A stretch of 64,000 nucleotides of DNA from Flavobacterium hydatis (GTDB taxonomy: Bacteria; Bacteroidota; Bacteroidia; Flavobacteriales; Flavobacteriaceae), in assembly GCF_000737695.1 (NCBI RefSeq), contig NZ_JPRM01000029.1, positions 1 to 64,000 of the forward strand, in the 5' to 3' direction. This document shows, one piece after another, positions 44,939-54,019 of this stretch (the stretch's first letter is position 1; every line of letters begins with the position of its first letter). The notes beneath the pieces were generated by a model. The model worked only from the letters and a program-made list of their open reading frames with translations. It ran no database searches and was not told where the DNA came from. A program made the translations under genes and the position numbers.

Positions 44939-47533
44939 TTATAGTGTGGTATTTAAAGCTTTCTCTATTCGTTGAATCAAATCAAAATAATGGTTTTGAG
45001 TTTCCTGATTTCCAATATTTTTCTTCGTTCTTAATAATTGTAAAATTTGTTTTAATTCTCCTTTTTTATCAGATGTTACTTCTGAAACTCTTTTAAGAGA
45101 AGATTGATTTATATTACGTGCCATTCTTGATTCATCTAGCTGATTGCATAAATGAGGAATGCTTAAATTATCTTGTATTTCGATTAATTTTTTAGCGTCT
45201 GTTTTCTCAAAAAGTTTGTTTGTAGAAACAATAAGCACATCGATATAATTCTTTTGTGTCATACGCTCCATAATCGTCAATGATTTATTTTGGATTGTTG
45301 GAGCAAAAATATTCTGACGTAATGTTTTGAATAATTGTGTTACAGTAAACACATTTTCTTTAGCTTCATTACGTTGGTATAATTCATTTTCTGTAATTCT
45401 CAATAAACGATCATCACTAAGCATACTATATAAAGTACTGTATTGCAATTCTCTCGCTAGGGTATAAGGTGTATACTCATAAGGACCAACTGGAGAATCT
45501 TTTAATGCATTCGTTTTATCTAGAATCGGGTTAAAAAACAACCATTCAGGAATAGTAATACTGTTTTTTAATAGATACGCTACAGCTCTTTTTTGGATTG
45601 AAGCAGGAACAGGTACATAACTAGGCTTGTTATCACCATGTACAGTTGTGTTAAGATAAATACCTCCAAGGTTGCTTAATACGTGTCTGTTATAAAGTTG
45701 CCATTGCCCAATAGTTCCGATATAAAGTTTACCAGTTTCGTAGTAAGATTCATCTTTATCATACGTCCAGTCAAGGATATTATTTACAACACGTTTTAAG
45801 TTTTTAAGTCCGTATTCACTCGCTTTCATCGCATCATTTCCTAAATCTTCAGATTGTGAGCGTGGATCGATTATTTCGTCTTGTTGCTCACCATAAAAAT
45901 AAATTGGATCATTTTGATGTTTTGAGATAAGACCGTTTAAAGCCGTGTGTTCTTCTTTCTCATCACCATACCATCTGTATCCCCATTCGATAGCGTATTT
46001 ATCATATTCACCAATTTTTGGCGTAATAGCTTCTACGTGATCTTCTGGTTGAGCAATATAATTGTAACGAGCATAATCCATGATTGATGGAGCCGTGCCA
46101 CCCATTTTTGCTGTAAAATCTTTAGAACGAAGCGACTCTACATCATAAGCAAATGAAGAACCCATATTATGTTTTAAACCAAATGTATGTCCAACTTCAT
46201 GTGATGATACAAATCGGATAGCTTCTCCCATGTGTTCGTCGCTAAATTTATTTCCTCTCGCTTTAGGATCAATAACACCAGTTTGTATACGCATCCAGCT
46301 GTGTAAAGATGTCATAACATTATGCCACCATATAATGTCAGACTCGATTATTTCACCACTTCTAGGATCTACAACTGCAGGTCCCATCGCATTCGATTTA
46401 GGAGAAGCTACATAAGTTATAACAGAATAACGTACATCATCAATATCAAAATCAGTATCCTCTGCAGTAGGTTCTTTTGCAATAACAGCATTTTTAAATC
46501 CTGCTTTTTCAAAAGCTACTTGCCAGTCACGTACACCTTCTATAATATAAGAGCGCCATTGTTTAGGAGTTGAAGGGTCGATATAATAAACGATTTGTTT
46601 TTTTGGTTCAACCAATTCTCCTTTACGGTACTTCTCAATATCTTCTTTTTTAGGCTCTAATCTCCATCGAGTAATCAATTCTTTCTCACGCATTGCATGT
46701 TGGTTATCGCTAAAATACCAGTGCTTTTCGGTAAAATATCCAATACGTTTATCCGAAAAACGTGGTTGCATAGGAACTTTATCTAATAAGATAATGTTGC
46801 TAGTTACCCCAATTGTAACCGATAGGGCAGGACCACCTTCACTAACAGAAGTTGTAAGTTGCGATTTAACAACTATGTTTTTCGGGAATGATTTTGCATA
46901 CTCTATATATGATAAATCAGATTTTACAGAACCTCCAAAACCAATGTTACTTAAAACATCATTGAAACTTTTTTGTTTTCCGTCAAAAACTTTATTTGCT
47001 TTGATTACAACCGAAGTCGAATCATTATTTTTTGTTTCGATATCAAAGACCTCTATAATAGACTCCGAGAAGTTATTATTTACAGAAGCTGTTATTGCAT
47101 CGCCTACAGGAGATGAAACATTAGGAACAGATGATTTTACCCATACTTTTTTGGCAACAAGATCTTTATGAAAAGTGATAATCTTGTTTTCGTAGTTCAT
47201 TCCTTTGTTTAACCCAGCCTCATTAACTTGCATTGGGACATTAGAAATTTTATTTACCACAAGAAATTCTCTTTGAAAAAGAGAATCATTTATTTCCAGA
47301 TAAAGATCAGTTTTAACTTGTATAATGTTAAACAATCCTTTTTTAACGGTTGCGTCCTTTAAAAGATCGTTATATTTTTTTCCTTTTTTGTTGGTTGTAG
47401 AATCCTTAGCTTGTTCAGTTTTGTTTTCTTTGCTTTTTTTGTCTTTTTTCTGCGCAATAATTGTACTACTACTAAGTATTAATAGTAGAATAAATGTGTT
47501 TTTTAAATTTTTCAATAATGCCTTTTCCCTCAT
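44939..47533 (-). CDS. Secreted zinc-dependent metalloprotease (DUF5117/DUF4953 type)
   Basis: 864 aa. A signal segment (~10-28) ends at STIIAQKKD and is followed by a Lys-rich linker. The zinc site is complete: HEVGHTFGLKH (~443-453), with a Met-turn in SIMDYARYN about 35 residues later, as in metzincins. Flanking regions (YIDPSTPKQWRSYIIEGVRDWQ, GPAVVDPRSGEIIESDI) fit the DUF5117/4953 protease family common in Bacteroidetes. It is probably periplasmic or on the surface, supplying or processing peptides for the SusCD pair downstream. A kinase gene precedes it. Confidence 0.9.
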   Translation of the reverse strand: MREKALLKNLKNTFILLLILSSSTIIAQKKDKKSKENKTEQAKDSTTNKKGKKYNDLLKDATVKKGLFNIIQVKTDLYLEINDSLFQREFLVVNKISNVPMQVNEAGLNKGMNYENKIITFHKDLVAKKVWVKSSVPNVSSPVGDAITASVNNNFSESIIEVFDIETKNNDSTSVVIKANKVFDGKQKSFNDVLSNIGFGGSVKSDLSYIEYAKSFPKNIVVKSQLTTSVSEGGPALSVTIGVTSNIILLDKVPMQPRFSDKRIGYFTEKHWYFSDNQHAMREKELITRWRLEPKKEDIEKYRKGELVEPKKQIVYYIDPSTPKQWRSYIIEGVRDWQVAFEKAGFKNAVIAKEPTAEDTDFDIDDVRYSVITYVASPKSNAMGPAVVDPRSGEIIESDIIWWHNVMTSLHSWMRIQTGVIDPKARGNKFSDEHMGEAIRFVSSHEVGHTFGLKHNMGSSFAYDVESLRSKDFTAKMGGTAPSIMDYARYNYIAQPEDHVEAITPKIGEYDKYAIEWGYRWYGDEKEEHTALNGLISKHQNDPIYFYGEQQDEIIDPRSQSEDLGNDAMKASEYGLKNLKRVVNNILDWTYDKDESYYETGKLYIGTIGQWQLYNRHVLSNLGGIYLNTTVHGDNKPSYVPVPASIQKRAVAYLLKNSITIPEWLFFNPILDKTNALKDSPVGPYEYTPYTLARELQYSTLYSMLSDDRLLRITENELYQRNEAKENVFTVTQLFKTLRQNIFAPTIQNKSLTIMERMTQKNYIDVLIVSTNKLFEKTDAKKLIEIQDNLSIPHLCNQLDESRMARNINQSSLKRVSEVTSDKKGELKQILQLLRTKKNIGNQETQNHYFDLIQRIEKALNTTL

Positions 47534-47637
47534 TTGAAGTTAAGTTTAGGTTAATTTTTCGCCTAAAATATTGCATCCATAACGTTAAAAAAAACAAAAC
47601 GGAGTGAGTGGCTTTTTTTTGGGAGTGAATGCTTTTT

Positions 47638-49200
47638 TTATTCAATTAAGGGTAAAATACAGACAAAAAATCCGTCTCTTTTAAACGTCTCAAAATCGGT
47701 TTTAGAATAGTAGTTATAAATACTCTGTAAGTACTTATGACCAAACTTAGATTCTCCACCGAAGTTTTGTTTTTCGTTTAGATTATTGGTAATGACCACC
47801 TTATTTTTTTGGATGGTAATTACAATTTTCAACGGGTTTTCATCTGAAGCAATGTTGTGTTTGATAGCATTTTCTATCGCTATCTGAAAAGCTAAGTAGG
47901 GTACTTTTTTTGATAAAACACTATTGTCTTCGATTGTAATTGTAAAATCAAATTCGTCTTTATAACGAGTTTGTTGCAAAAAGATATACTTTTCTATAAA
48001 TAGAAGTTCTTCCTTGAGCGTAACAATATTTTGTTCGGGAGGGTTAATTAAATACCGATAAATTTTAGAAAGATTTAAAGTAAACTTGCGTGCTACACCA
48101 GTATTACTTTCAATAAGCATATAAAGAGAATTCAAAGAATTAAATAAGAAATGAGGATTAATTTGCTCCTTTAATTGGTGCAATTGTATTAATGCTTTTT
48201 CCTTCTTTATCTTTTCGTTTTCTAAACTTAATTTATTCTTTTCTTTTGCTAAATCTTCTTTTTCCTGAAAGCTTTTGCGTGTAAAAATGGCAAACAAATA
48301 AAAGAATACGAGCAAGATTGCAGTCGTAATAAAGTAAATTAATGACGCATATTTTTTTATATCATTTACATCTTCGTTTGATATATTTTCTGGAAAATTG
48401 ACACAAACGTACCAGTCAGTACCATTTACATTTAGCCGTTGTGTGTACCTAAGAATATCTAAATTTAAATATTCAGAAAGCGCTACTCTTTTAGAAAAAC
48501 CTTTTTTGGTAATAAATATAGTATCTGTAGGAACGATATTTGTCACCTTAAAAACATTCTGTTTTATAAAATTAATTTCAGGATGATAAAGTATAGTACC
48601 TTCTTTATCAAATACAAATGCGTAATTTTCTGCCAATTGATCTACGGTAGAAAAATAAAAACGCAATGCTTTTAAATCAATATCATAGCCATAGCGTACT
48701 ACTTCGCCATTTTTTGTTTTAGACTTAAAATAAATTCGCCAAAAGATATTTTTACCATCTTTAATAATAGTGTTAACTCTGTCTTTATCCCCATTTTTAG
48801 CAATAAAGTCGTTTATACATGCCGTTAAACGAGCTTTATCATCAGAGGTTTTTAATTCTATTTTGCCATTATTTATCTGGAACCAATTGTTCTTAACAAG
48901 ATTTTTATTGGCATGTATAGTACTAAGAACTCTTAAATTATCCGATAGATTATTAGGAGTGCTAATTTCAATAATCTGAGTAATTTCTTTTTCAACTTCT
49001 AGAAAACGAGAAAATTCGAGTGCTAAAACTTCCTTTTTTTTGAAAAAACTACGCAGTGAATTAGTCGAATTTGATTTTTCGGATATTTGCGTTATTAAGC
49101 TGCTTAATATATAAATAGAAAACATGGTAAGGATCACAAAAACAATCCCTAAAATAAAGAAGTTACGCCCCGAAAGGCTATTTTTCGATTTAAAATTCAA
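47638..49200 (-). CDS. LytS-like sensor histidine kinase
   Basis: 520 aa. One membrane segment lies at ~14-36 and a second at ~285-305. The ~250-residue region between them is probably an extracellular sensor of Cache-like type. The His-kinase domain has LKEQINPHFLFNSLNSLYML (His ~350), then NAIKHNIA for ATP binding. This is the LytS/YehU class, which pairs with LytTR regulators; the only one in the window is at 39426, at the far end of this block. The gene ends 104 bp before the protease. Signal and ligand are unknown. Confidence 0.88.
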   Translation of the reverse strand: MNFKSKNSLSGRNFFILGIVFVILTMFSIYILSSLITQISEKSNSTNSLRSFFKKKEVLALEFSRFLEVEKEITQIIEISTPNNLSDNLRVLSTIHANKNLVKNNWFQINNGKIELKTSDDKARLTACINDFIAKNGDKDRVNTIIKDGKNIFWRIYFKSKTKNGEVVRYGYDIDLKALRFYFSTVDQLAENYAFVFDKEGTILYHPEINFIKQNVFKVTNIVPTDTIFITKKGFSKRVALSEYLNLDILRYTQRLNVNGTDWYVCVNFPENISNEDVNDIKKYASLIYFITTAILLVFFYLFAIFTRKSFQEKEDLAKEKNKLSLENEKIKKEKALIQLHQLKEQINPHFLFNSLNSLYMLIESNTGVARKFTLNLSKIYRYLINPPEQNIVTLKEELLFIEKYIFLQQTRYKDEFDFTITIEDNSVLSKKVPYLAFQIAIENAIKHNIASDENPLKIVITIQKNKVVITNNLNEKQNFGGESKFGHKYLQSIYNYYSKTDFETFKRDGFFVCILPLIE

Positions 49201-49264
49201 TGGTAATCTTTAAAAATAAGGAATATTAAAGTCCTTATTATAATGTGGTATTATTAATTTTTTG

Positions 49265-49272
49265 CAAAGATA
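49265..49272 (-). promoter_or_regulatory. -7 box (TATCTTTG) of the kinase/protease/SusCD block
   Basis: A perfect TAnnTTTG on the minus strand, ~65 bp upstream of the kinase start. No equally good box was seen before the protease, so this may drive the whole block, though an extra promoter in the 104-bp gap is possible. Confidence 0.5.
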
Positions 49273-49347
49273 ATTCTTTTCGTCTTCGTCTTATTTGGGG
49301 ATTATAAAACGTATCTATCAATATATCAGCTAAATCTATCTGAGTAT

Positions 49348-49905
49348 TTAGGCTTTTATCTGCAGGTGTTCCATTTTTTTTCCAACCAGAGTTTTCTCTC
49401 CAACAGGTTTAAATCCTAATTTTAAATATAATTTTTTAGCATTCGGATTTGCTTCTTCTACAAGTAACCCCAAAGTTTGTTGATTCTTGTTTACATATTC
49501 TTCAATCAAAAACTGCAGCATTTTTGATCCAATACCTTTTCCCTGACACTTAGGATCAACTCCTAATGTATCTATATAATATTCTCCTTTTTGAGTTTCG
49601 TATTCAGGGTTAAAGTTTTTGTTGTAATGAGTTCTAACATATTGTACGATAGGCTCTCTTAGCAAACTTAATTTTGCACCATCATATATATTTACAGCAG
49701 CAACAATCTCGTTGTCTTCTAGGGCAACAAAACAATTCTGATAAGAGTATTGATTATTTTCTTTTGTTATAAAGTGTAGCAAAAAGTCTTTTGCTTTATT
49801 GTAGTTCTCTTCACAAATAAATTTATAAATGATATCCTCCATTGCTAGTAGTAAATAGTTTGCAATACTTTCAGAGTCCTTTATAGTTGCTTTTCTTATA
49901 ATCAT
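49348..49905 (-). CDS. GNAT-family N-acetyltransferase
   Basis: 185 aa from the ATG at 49905 (a GTG one codon upstream is also in frame; AAAGG precedes). The acetyl-CoA site is clear: YYIDTLGVDPKCQGKGIGSKML (Q-G-K-G-I-G), followed by LLVEEANPNAKKLYLKLGF. The length is typical of single-domain GNATs. Substrate unknown. Neighbours on both sides are regulators, and nothing links it to a pathway. Confidence 0.88.
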   Translation of the reverse strand: MIIRKATIKDSESIANYLLLAMEDIIYKFICEENYNKAKDFLLHFITKENNQYSYQNCFVALEDNEIVAAVNIYDGAKLSLLREPIVQYVRTHYNKNFNPEYETQKGEYYIDTLGVDPKCQGKGIGSKMLQFLIEEYVNKNQQTLGLLVEEANPNAKKLYLKLGFKPVGEKTLVGKKMEHLQIKA

Positions 49906-49908
49906 CAC

Positions 49909-50963
49909 CTTTTCATTTTCGTTTTTGCAAAAATACCCTAATATTGCATATATACCAAAATCAAGCAGATATATTAAGCTTTATTTAGGAATTTATAGAT
50001 AAATAAGCTTTTATTGGTTATTATGTAATAAAATTCAATCAAGAGTTTCTTAATAATTTATTTAAATTAACAGATATTTTTATTTATCGATATAAGTTAT
50101 TTAAGGAAATATAAGTTTGAGTATGTATAACTTAATTATGGTTTTAACAAGTCTGGCTTAAATGTACTTACATAACTTATATGTTTCAGGATTTTATTTA
50201 ACCATATAAGTTATTTAAGGAAATATAAGCTTGAGCACGTATAACTTAATTAAGGGTTTAACAAGTTTGGCTTAAATGTACTTACATAACTTATATGTTT
50301 CAGGATTTTATTTAACCATAAAGTTATTTAAGGAAATATAAGTTTGTGAATAAAAATTCTTAATTAAAATTTTAACAAGTTTAGTCTAAATATTCTCATA
50401 TAAATTAAATGGTTCAGAATTTTATTTAATTATTTGGAATATATGCTTGAGAATTATTACTCAGCAAGTTTGCTTATAAATATACTAACATGTATTATAT
50501 CGTTTACATTTATATTAAAACTTATATTTGTACCATAAAAATTGCTAAATTGTAGAACAAGTTCTAAAGTGTAACTATTAGATGTTCTACAAATTGATAA
50601 ATTCTAGCAAGTTATTTTTGCAAAATATTCTTTCATAAAAAAAGAAAATATATTTCTAAAAAATAATTAAAATATGTAAATTGTATGAACATATTGGTTT
50701 TTATATTTAGTTAAAAGACTTCCCCAAATCTCTTTTAAATGCGTGTTCTTGTTTTAGTTCAGTATTAATTTTTTTTCAAAAAAAAGGTTGATGTCAATTA
50801 AACTTATTTTATCTTTAATAGGTAAGTCAAATTTTAATATTTAAAACAATTACTAGTTTAAAAAAATGTAGTACATATACTACTTTAAAAACCTGGATCA
50901 AAACAGTTATTATGAGTTAATATTTTTATTAGTTCATTTTTTAACCTTAATACAATATAAATT
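49909..50963. other. 1.05-kb noncoding region with tandem repeats and regulatory dyads
   Basis: No convincing gene on either strand. It holds a 114-bp tandem array (50076-50450), dyads TGTAGAACA (50551), TGTTCTACA (50583) and GTAGTACATATACTAC (50868), and the start region of the kinase at 50964. It is unusually long for this genome and very AT-rich. A small RNA cannot be excluded. Confidence 0.6.
50076..50450. repeat. Three copies of a 114-bp tandem repeat with internal inverted arms
   Basis: Copies start near 50090, 50204 and 50319. The first two are almost identical; the third is degenerate. Each begins ATATAAGTTATTTAAGG and ends ATAACTTATATGTTTCAGG, so ATATAAGTTAT and ATAACTTATAT can pair within a unit across about 70 bp. 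It is not a CRISPR array: there are no short repeats with unique spacers. Confidence 0.85.
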
Positions 50964-52715
50964 TTGATTAAAGAAAACTCGACAAAAAATACATTTGGTT
51001 TTACAAAACTAAAATTCGAACATAGAAAAGTAATTCATTATACTTTGCTGGCATTTGTAATTCTTTTACAAATTCTGGCAGTTATATTTTGGTATAACGA
51101 GTCGACGAATGAAGCCAAAGTATCGAAGATTTTTGATTCGATAAACCATTTAGGTAGTGTAAAACAACTTACAAACGAGGTTAATGATTCATTTATTAAT
51201 TCTCAAAAATATTACAACAATTATATTACCAATAAAGATGAAGCTTCTTTAAAAGAATATACAGCATCAATAAATAAAACTGGAGAACTGGTAGATAAAC
51301 TAAGTGCTGTTACTGCTAATAATGAAGAATTTAAAAAACTCTTAATGGAGAAAAGCAAGTCAGAATCAGATGTTTTGGCTTTACGTTCCACTATAGATTC
51401 TATTATTGCATTACAAACCAGTCCTAAAAATAATGAAGCAGCTAGTTTATTAGACTTTAAAAAGTTTGAGTACAAAAAAATCCTTGACAGCATAAAAACG
51501 GATTCTTATATGAAAGTTGACAGCGTGTCGAAAAAAGGACTTTTCTCGAGATTAGGCGATGCGCTTGCTGGCAAAACCGATATACAGAAGGAGCAATTAA
51601 AGATTATTGTAACCATGAAGTACAATGATAAACTTGTTTCGGGAAGTATTGAGGATCAAATAAAAAATGTATTTACAACGACTAATAAATACTATGAAAG
51701 TCAATTTAATAATTTAAAGAAATCATTTTCGAGTTTAAGGGATCAGGATTTAAAACTAACAGAGCTTAATAGCAAATTACTAAATTTAAGCGCTACGATA
51801 TTACCTAATTATACAAACCCGATTAACACTCTTCAAGCCGATTCCCAGAAAAAATTACAGAATCAATATAAATCAAATACAGAGGTTAGGAACTATACGT
51901 TATTAATACTAATAATTGTTATGCTTATTGTTTCTATCATACTATTTAGTTTTACCAGAATGGCTTTTGAGTATGAAAATAGATTAACAATTGCCCAGAA
52001 CCAAATACGCCAAAGTTTAAACTTTAAGAATAGAATCATGGGGATGATTAGCCATGAGATAAGATCACCTTTAAGTATAATCTCGATGTATAGCAAGAAA
52101 ATTAGTTCTTCTATAAAAGATGTTGAAATTAAAAACACTTTTAAATCTATTCAGTTTACAACTAATTCTTTGATTTTATTATCGAATCAAATCTTAGAAT
52201 ATTCTAAAGAAGAAAATCATGAGCTTAAGCTAAAGAATAAAAACTTTCATTTAAAATCAGAGATAAATCAGATTGTTGATTCTTTGTCATCGTTGGTAGA
52301 AAGTAAAGGAAATAAAATAAAACTAAATTCTAATTTAGATTCAGATTACGAAGTGTATTCTGATGCTACAAAAATTCATCAACTTTTTTATAACATCGTT
52401 GGTAACGCCAATAAGTTTACAGAAAACGGACTTATATCAATTGCCATTGATCTGGATAATAGTTCGGATTATGAATATAATTTAAAAATAGAAATTCAGG
52501 ATAGTGGAGTAGGTATTCCAGAGAATGATTTAAAAAATATTTTCGAATTATATTATCAAGGAGCTGTCTCTAACAAAATCAATGATTTAGGAGTAGGTTT
52601 AGGTTTGAATTTATGTAAAGAAATAGTCGAATTGTTTGATGGTGAAATCAAAATTGAAAGCGAAGAAGGAAAAGGCACAAAAGTTGTATTTAATTTGATA
52701 TTAAGCCCAGTTTAA
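50964..52715 (+). CDS. Membrane sensor histidine kinase
   Basis: 583 aa, starting at TTG (50964): a stop lies two codons upstream, and no ATG occurs before the first membrane segment (~27-47). A helical periplasmic region (~50-310) follows, then a second membrane segment (~313-331). The kinase core has GMISHEIRSPLSIISMYS (His ~363), NIVGNANKFTENG, DSGVGIPENDL and GVGLGLNLCKEI. No receiver domain is fused. The NarL-type regulator 75 bp downstream is the obvious partner. The long repeat-rich upstream region suggests complex control. Confidence 0.88.
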   Translation: MIKENSTKNTFGFTKLKFEHRKVIHYTLLAFVILLQILAVIFWYNESTNEAKVSKIFDSINHLGSVKQLTNEVNDSFINSQKYYNNYITNKDEASLKEYTASINKTGELVDKLSAVTANNEEFKKLLMEKSKSESDVLALRSTIDSIIALQTSPKNNEAASLLDFKKFEYKKILDSIKTDSYMKVDSVSKKGLFSRLGDALAGKTDIQKEQLKIIVTMKYNDKLVSGSIEDQIKNVFTTTNKYYESQFNNLKKSFSSLRDQDLKLTELNSKLLNLSATILPNYTNPINTLQADSQKKLQNQYKSNTEVRNYTLLILIIVMLIVSIILFSFTRMAFEYENRLTIAQNQIRQSLNFKNRIMGMISHEIRSPLSIISMYSKKISSSIKDVEIKNTFKSIQFTTNSLILLSNQILEYSKEENHELKLKNKNFHLKSEINQIVDSLSSLVESKGNKIKLNSNLDSDYEVYSDATKIHQLFYNIVGNANKFTENGLISIAIDLDNSSDYEYNLKIEIQDSGVGIPENDLKNIFELYYQGAVSNKINDLGVGLGLNLCKEIVELFDGEIKIESEEGKGTKVVFNLILSPV

Positions 52716-52790
52716 AAATAAAACAGAATAAATACTGTTTTGTATTTTTAGAAATAATAATGGGTTTATAATAATTAAAATTTATAAACA

Positions 52791-53438
52791 ATGAATTCAT
52801 CAAATAGCTATAGTTTTTTAATTGCCGACGACCATGTTGTAGTACGTCAAGGAGTAACTTTAATAGTTAAAGAACTATTCTTGAATGCTATGGTTTATAA
52901 GGCAGCCACTTTTAACGATACTTTTAAAATATTAAAAGAGGTTAAAATAGATTTATTGATTTTGGATGTAAATTTCCCAGATGGCAATAGCTTGAATATT
53001 CTGGCAGAAATTAAGGCAATCCAGCCAGAGGTTAAAATATTAATATTTTCGGCTCTCGAGGAGAACATTTATGCTATGCGATATTTAAACGCTGGAGCAT
53101 CGGGATATTTAACCAAAGAAAGTTCTGAAGACGAAATGAAATTAGCAATAAATACAATGATTTCTACAGGTAAATATATGACCCAGAATATTAAAGACAG
53201 GATTCTGGACTCTTATATTACTAAGAAACCAACAAATCCCTTAGAAGTATTATCGAATAGGGAAATGGAAGTAGCTCGTTTATTTATTAAAGGTTACGGT
53301 AATCTGGAAATTTTGGAAATTTTAAAAATAAAGAAAACTACTGTTAGTACTTATAAAAACAGGATTTTCGAAAAACTAGAAGTTGATAATCTAGCAGAAC
53401 TGATAAAACTCTTTCATCTATATTATGATGAGAAATAA
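52791..53438 (+). CDS. NarL/LuxR-family response regulator
   Basis: 215 aa. The receiver domain (~8-125) shows the acidic pair IADDH, the phosphoacceptor in LLILDVNFPDG (Asp ~59), and the switch Lys in GYLTKES. The LuxR HTH (~150-210) has LSNREMEVARLFIKGYGN and KKTTVSTYKNRIFEKLEV. It is coupled to the kinase gene 75 bp upstream and is very likely its target. Regulated genes are unknown. Confidence 0.92.
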   Translation: MNSSNSYSFLIADDHVVVRQGVTLIVKELFLNAMVYKAATFNDTFKILKEVKIDLLILDVNFPDGNSLNILAEIKAIQPEVKILIFSALEENIYAMRYLNAGASGYLTKESSEDEMKLAINTMISTGKYMTQNIKDRILDSYITKKPTNPLEVLSNREMEVARLFIKGYGNLEILEILKIKKTTVSTYKNRIFEKLEVDNLAELIKLFHLYYDEK

Positions 53439-53480
53439 ATAGATATCTAAAAGATGTTTCTCTAATCTGAAAACATTGCT

Positions 53481-53619
53481 TTGAATTGCCTCCTGCTTTA
53501 GCTGGAGGTTTTTAATTGACAATATATTCTTGGCTTTAGCCAAAAGAATAGAGCATTTTGGCTAAAGCCAATCACACTTCCTTATTCTATTCCTCCAGCT
53601 AAAGCAGGAGGCAATTCAA
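53481..53619. repeat. Nested REP-like palindrome (28-bp outer arms)
   Basis: Outer arms 53481-53508 and 53592-53619 are exact reverse complements (TTGAATTGCCTCCTGCTTTA then GCTGGAGG). Inside, TTGGCTTTAGCCAAAA pairs with TTTTGGCTAAAGCCAA, so the whole element can fold as a long branched hairpin. It lies downstream of the response regulator, may act as a terminator, and looks like a dispersed element. Confidence 0.85.
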
Positions 53620-53687
53620 AAAAACTAGATGTTTCTTCGCTACTTCGCTATTTTGCGGTAAAAAAAACATGATTTACTTTAAAGTTA

Positions 53688-53803
53688 ACCGCAAAGCACG
53701 CAAAGACTTACGCAAAGATCGCAAAGGCCATAGAGCGACAAAGCTTTGCGAACTTTGCGATTTTATAAAATCTTACTTGTAAAAACTTTGCGTGCTTTGC
53801 GGT
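53688..53803. repeat. REP-like palindrome with ACCGCAAAGCACGCAAAG arms
   Basis: Arms 53688-53705 and 53786-53803 are exact reverse complements, 18 bp each, with further GCAAAG/CTTTGC pairing inside (53706-53760). The GCAAAG words also recur in the repeat cluster at 38945, so the two may be related families. The region to 54019 shows no gene. Confidence 0.8.
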
Positions 53804-53885
53804 AAAAAGAATGAGATTTAGTTTTTTGTAGAATCTTGTAAATAAAAAACTTCGTGTGCTTTGCAGTAAATAAACCTCATAATCA

Positions 53886-53901
53886 TGTAGTACAAGTTCT
53901 A
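53886..53901. promoter_or_regulatory. TGTAGTACAAGTTCTA motif shared with the other kinase promoter region
   Basis: It matches TGTAGAACAAGTTCTA at 50551-50566 at 15 of 16 positions. One copy lies upstream of each kinase gene (50964 and 54020). A common regulator site is inferred. Confidence 0.45.
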
Positions 53902-53946
53902 TAGAAAGTGGTTCGATGTACTATAAACTATTGATTTTATTGCTAG

Positions 53947-53954
53947 TATCTTTG
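53947..53954 (+). promoter_or_regulatory. -7 box (TATCTTTG) of the PAS kinase gene
   Basis: A perfect TAnnTTTG, 65 bp upstream of the ATG at 54020 and ~45 bp after the shared motif. No clear -33 element at the usual distance. Confidence 0.5.
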
Positions 53955-54019
53955 TCAAAGAACATTAAGAGATAATTTCTTTTATTGTTTTATGAAGATG
54001 AATTTAGCAGCGAAGAGTT

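Noticed and set aside
50076..50450. CRISPR-like array
   Set aside because: Whole 114-bp units repeat in tandem; there are no short repeats with unique spacers and no cas genes.
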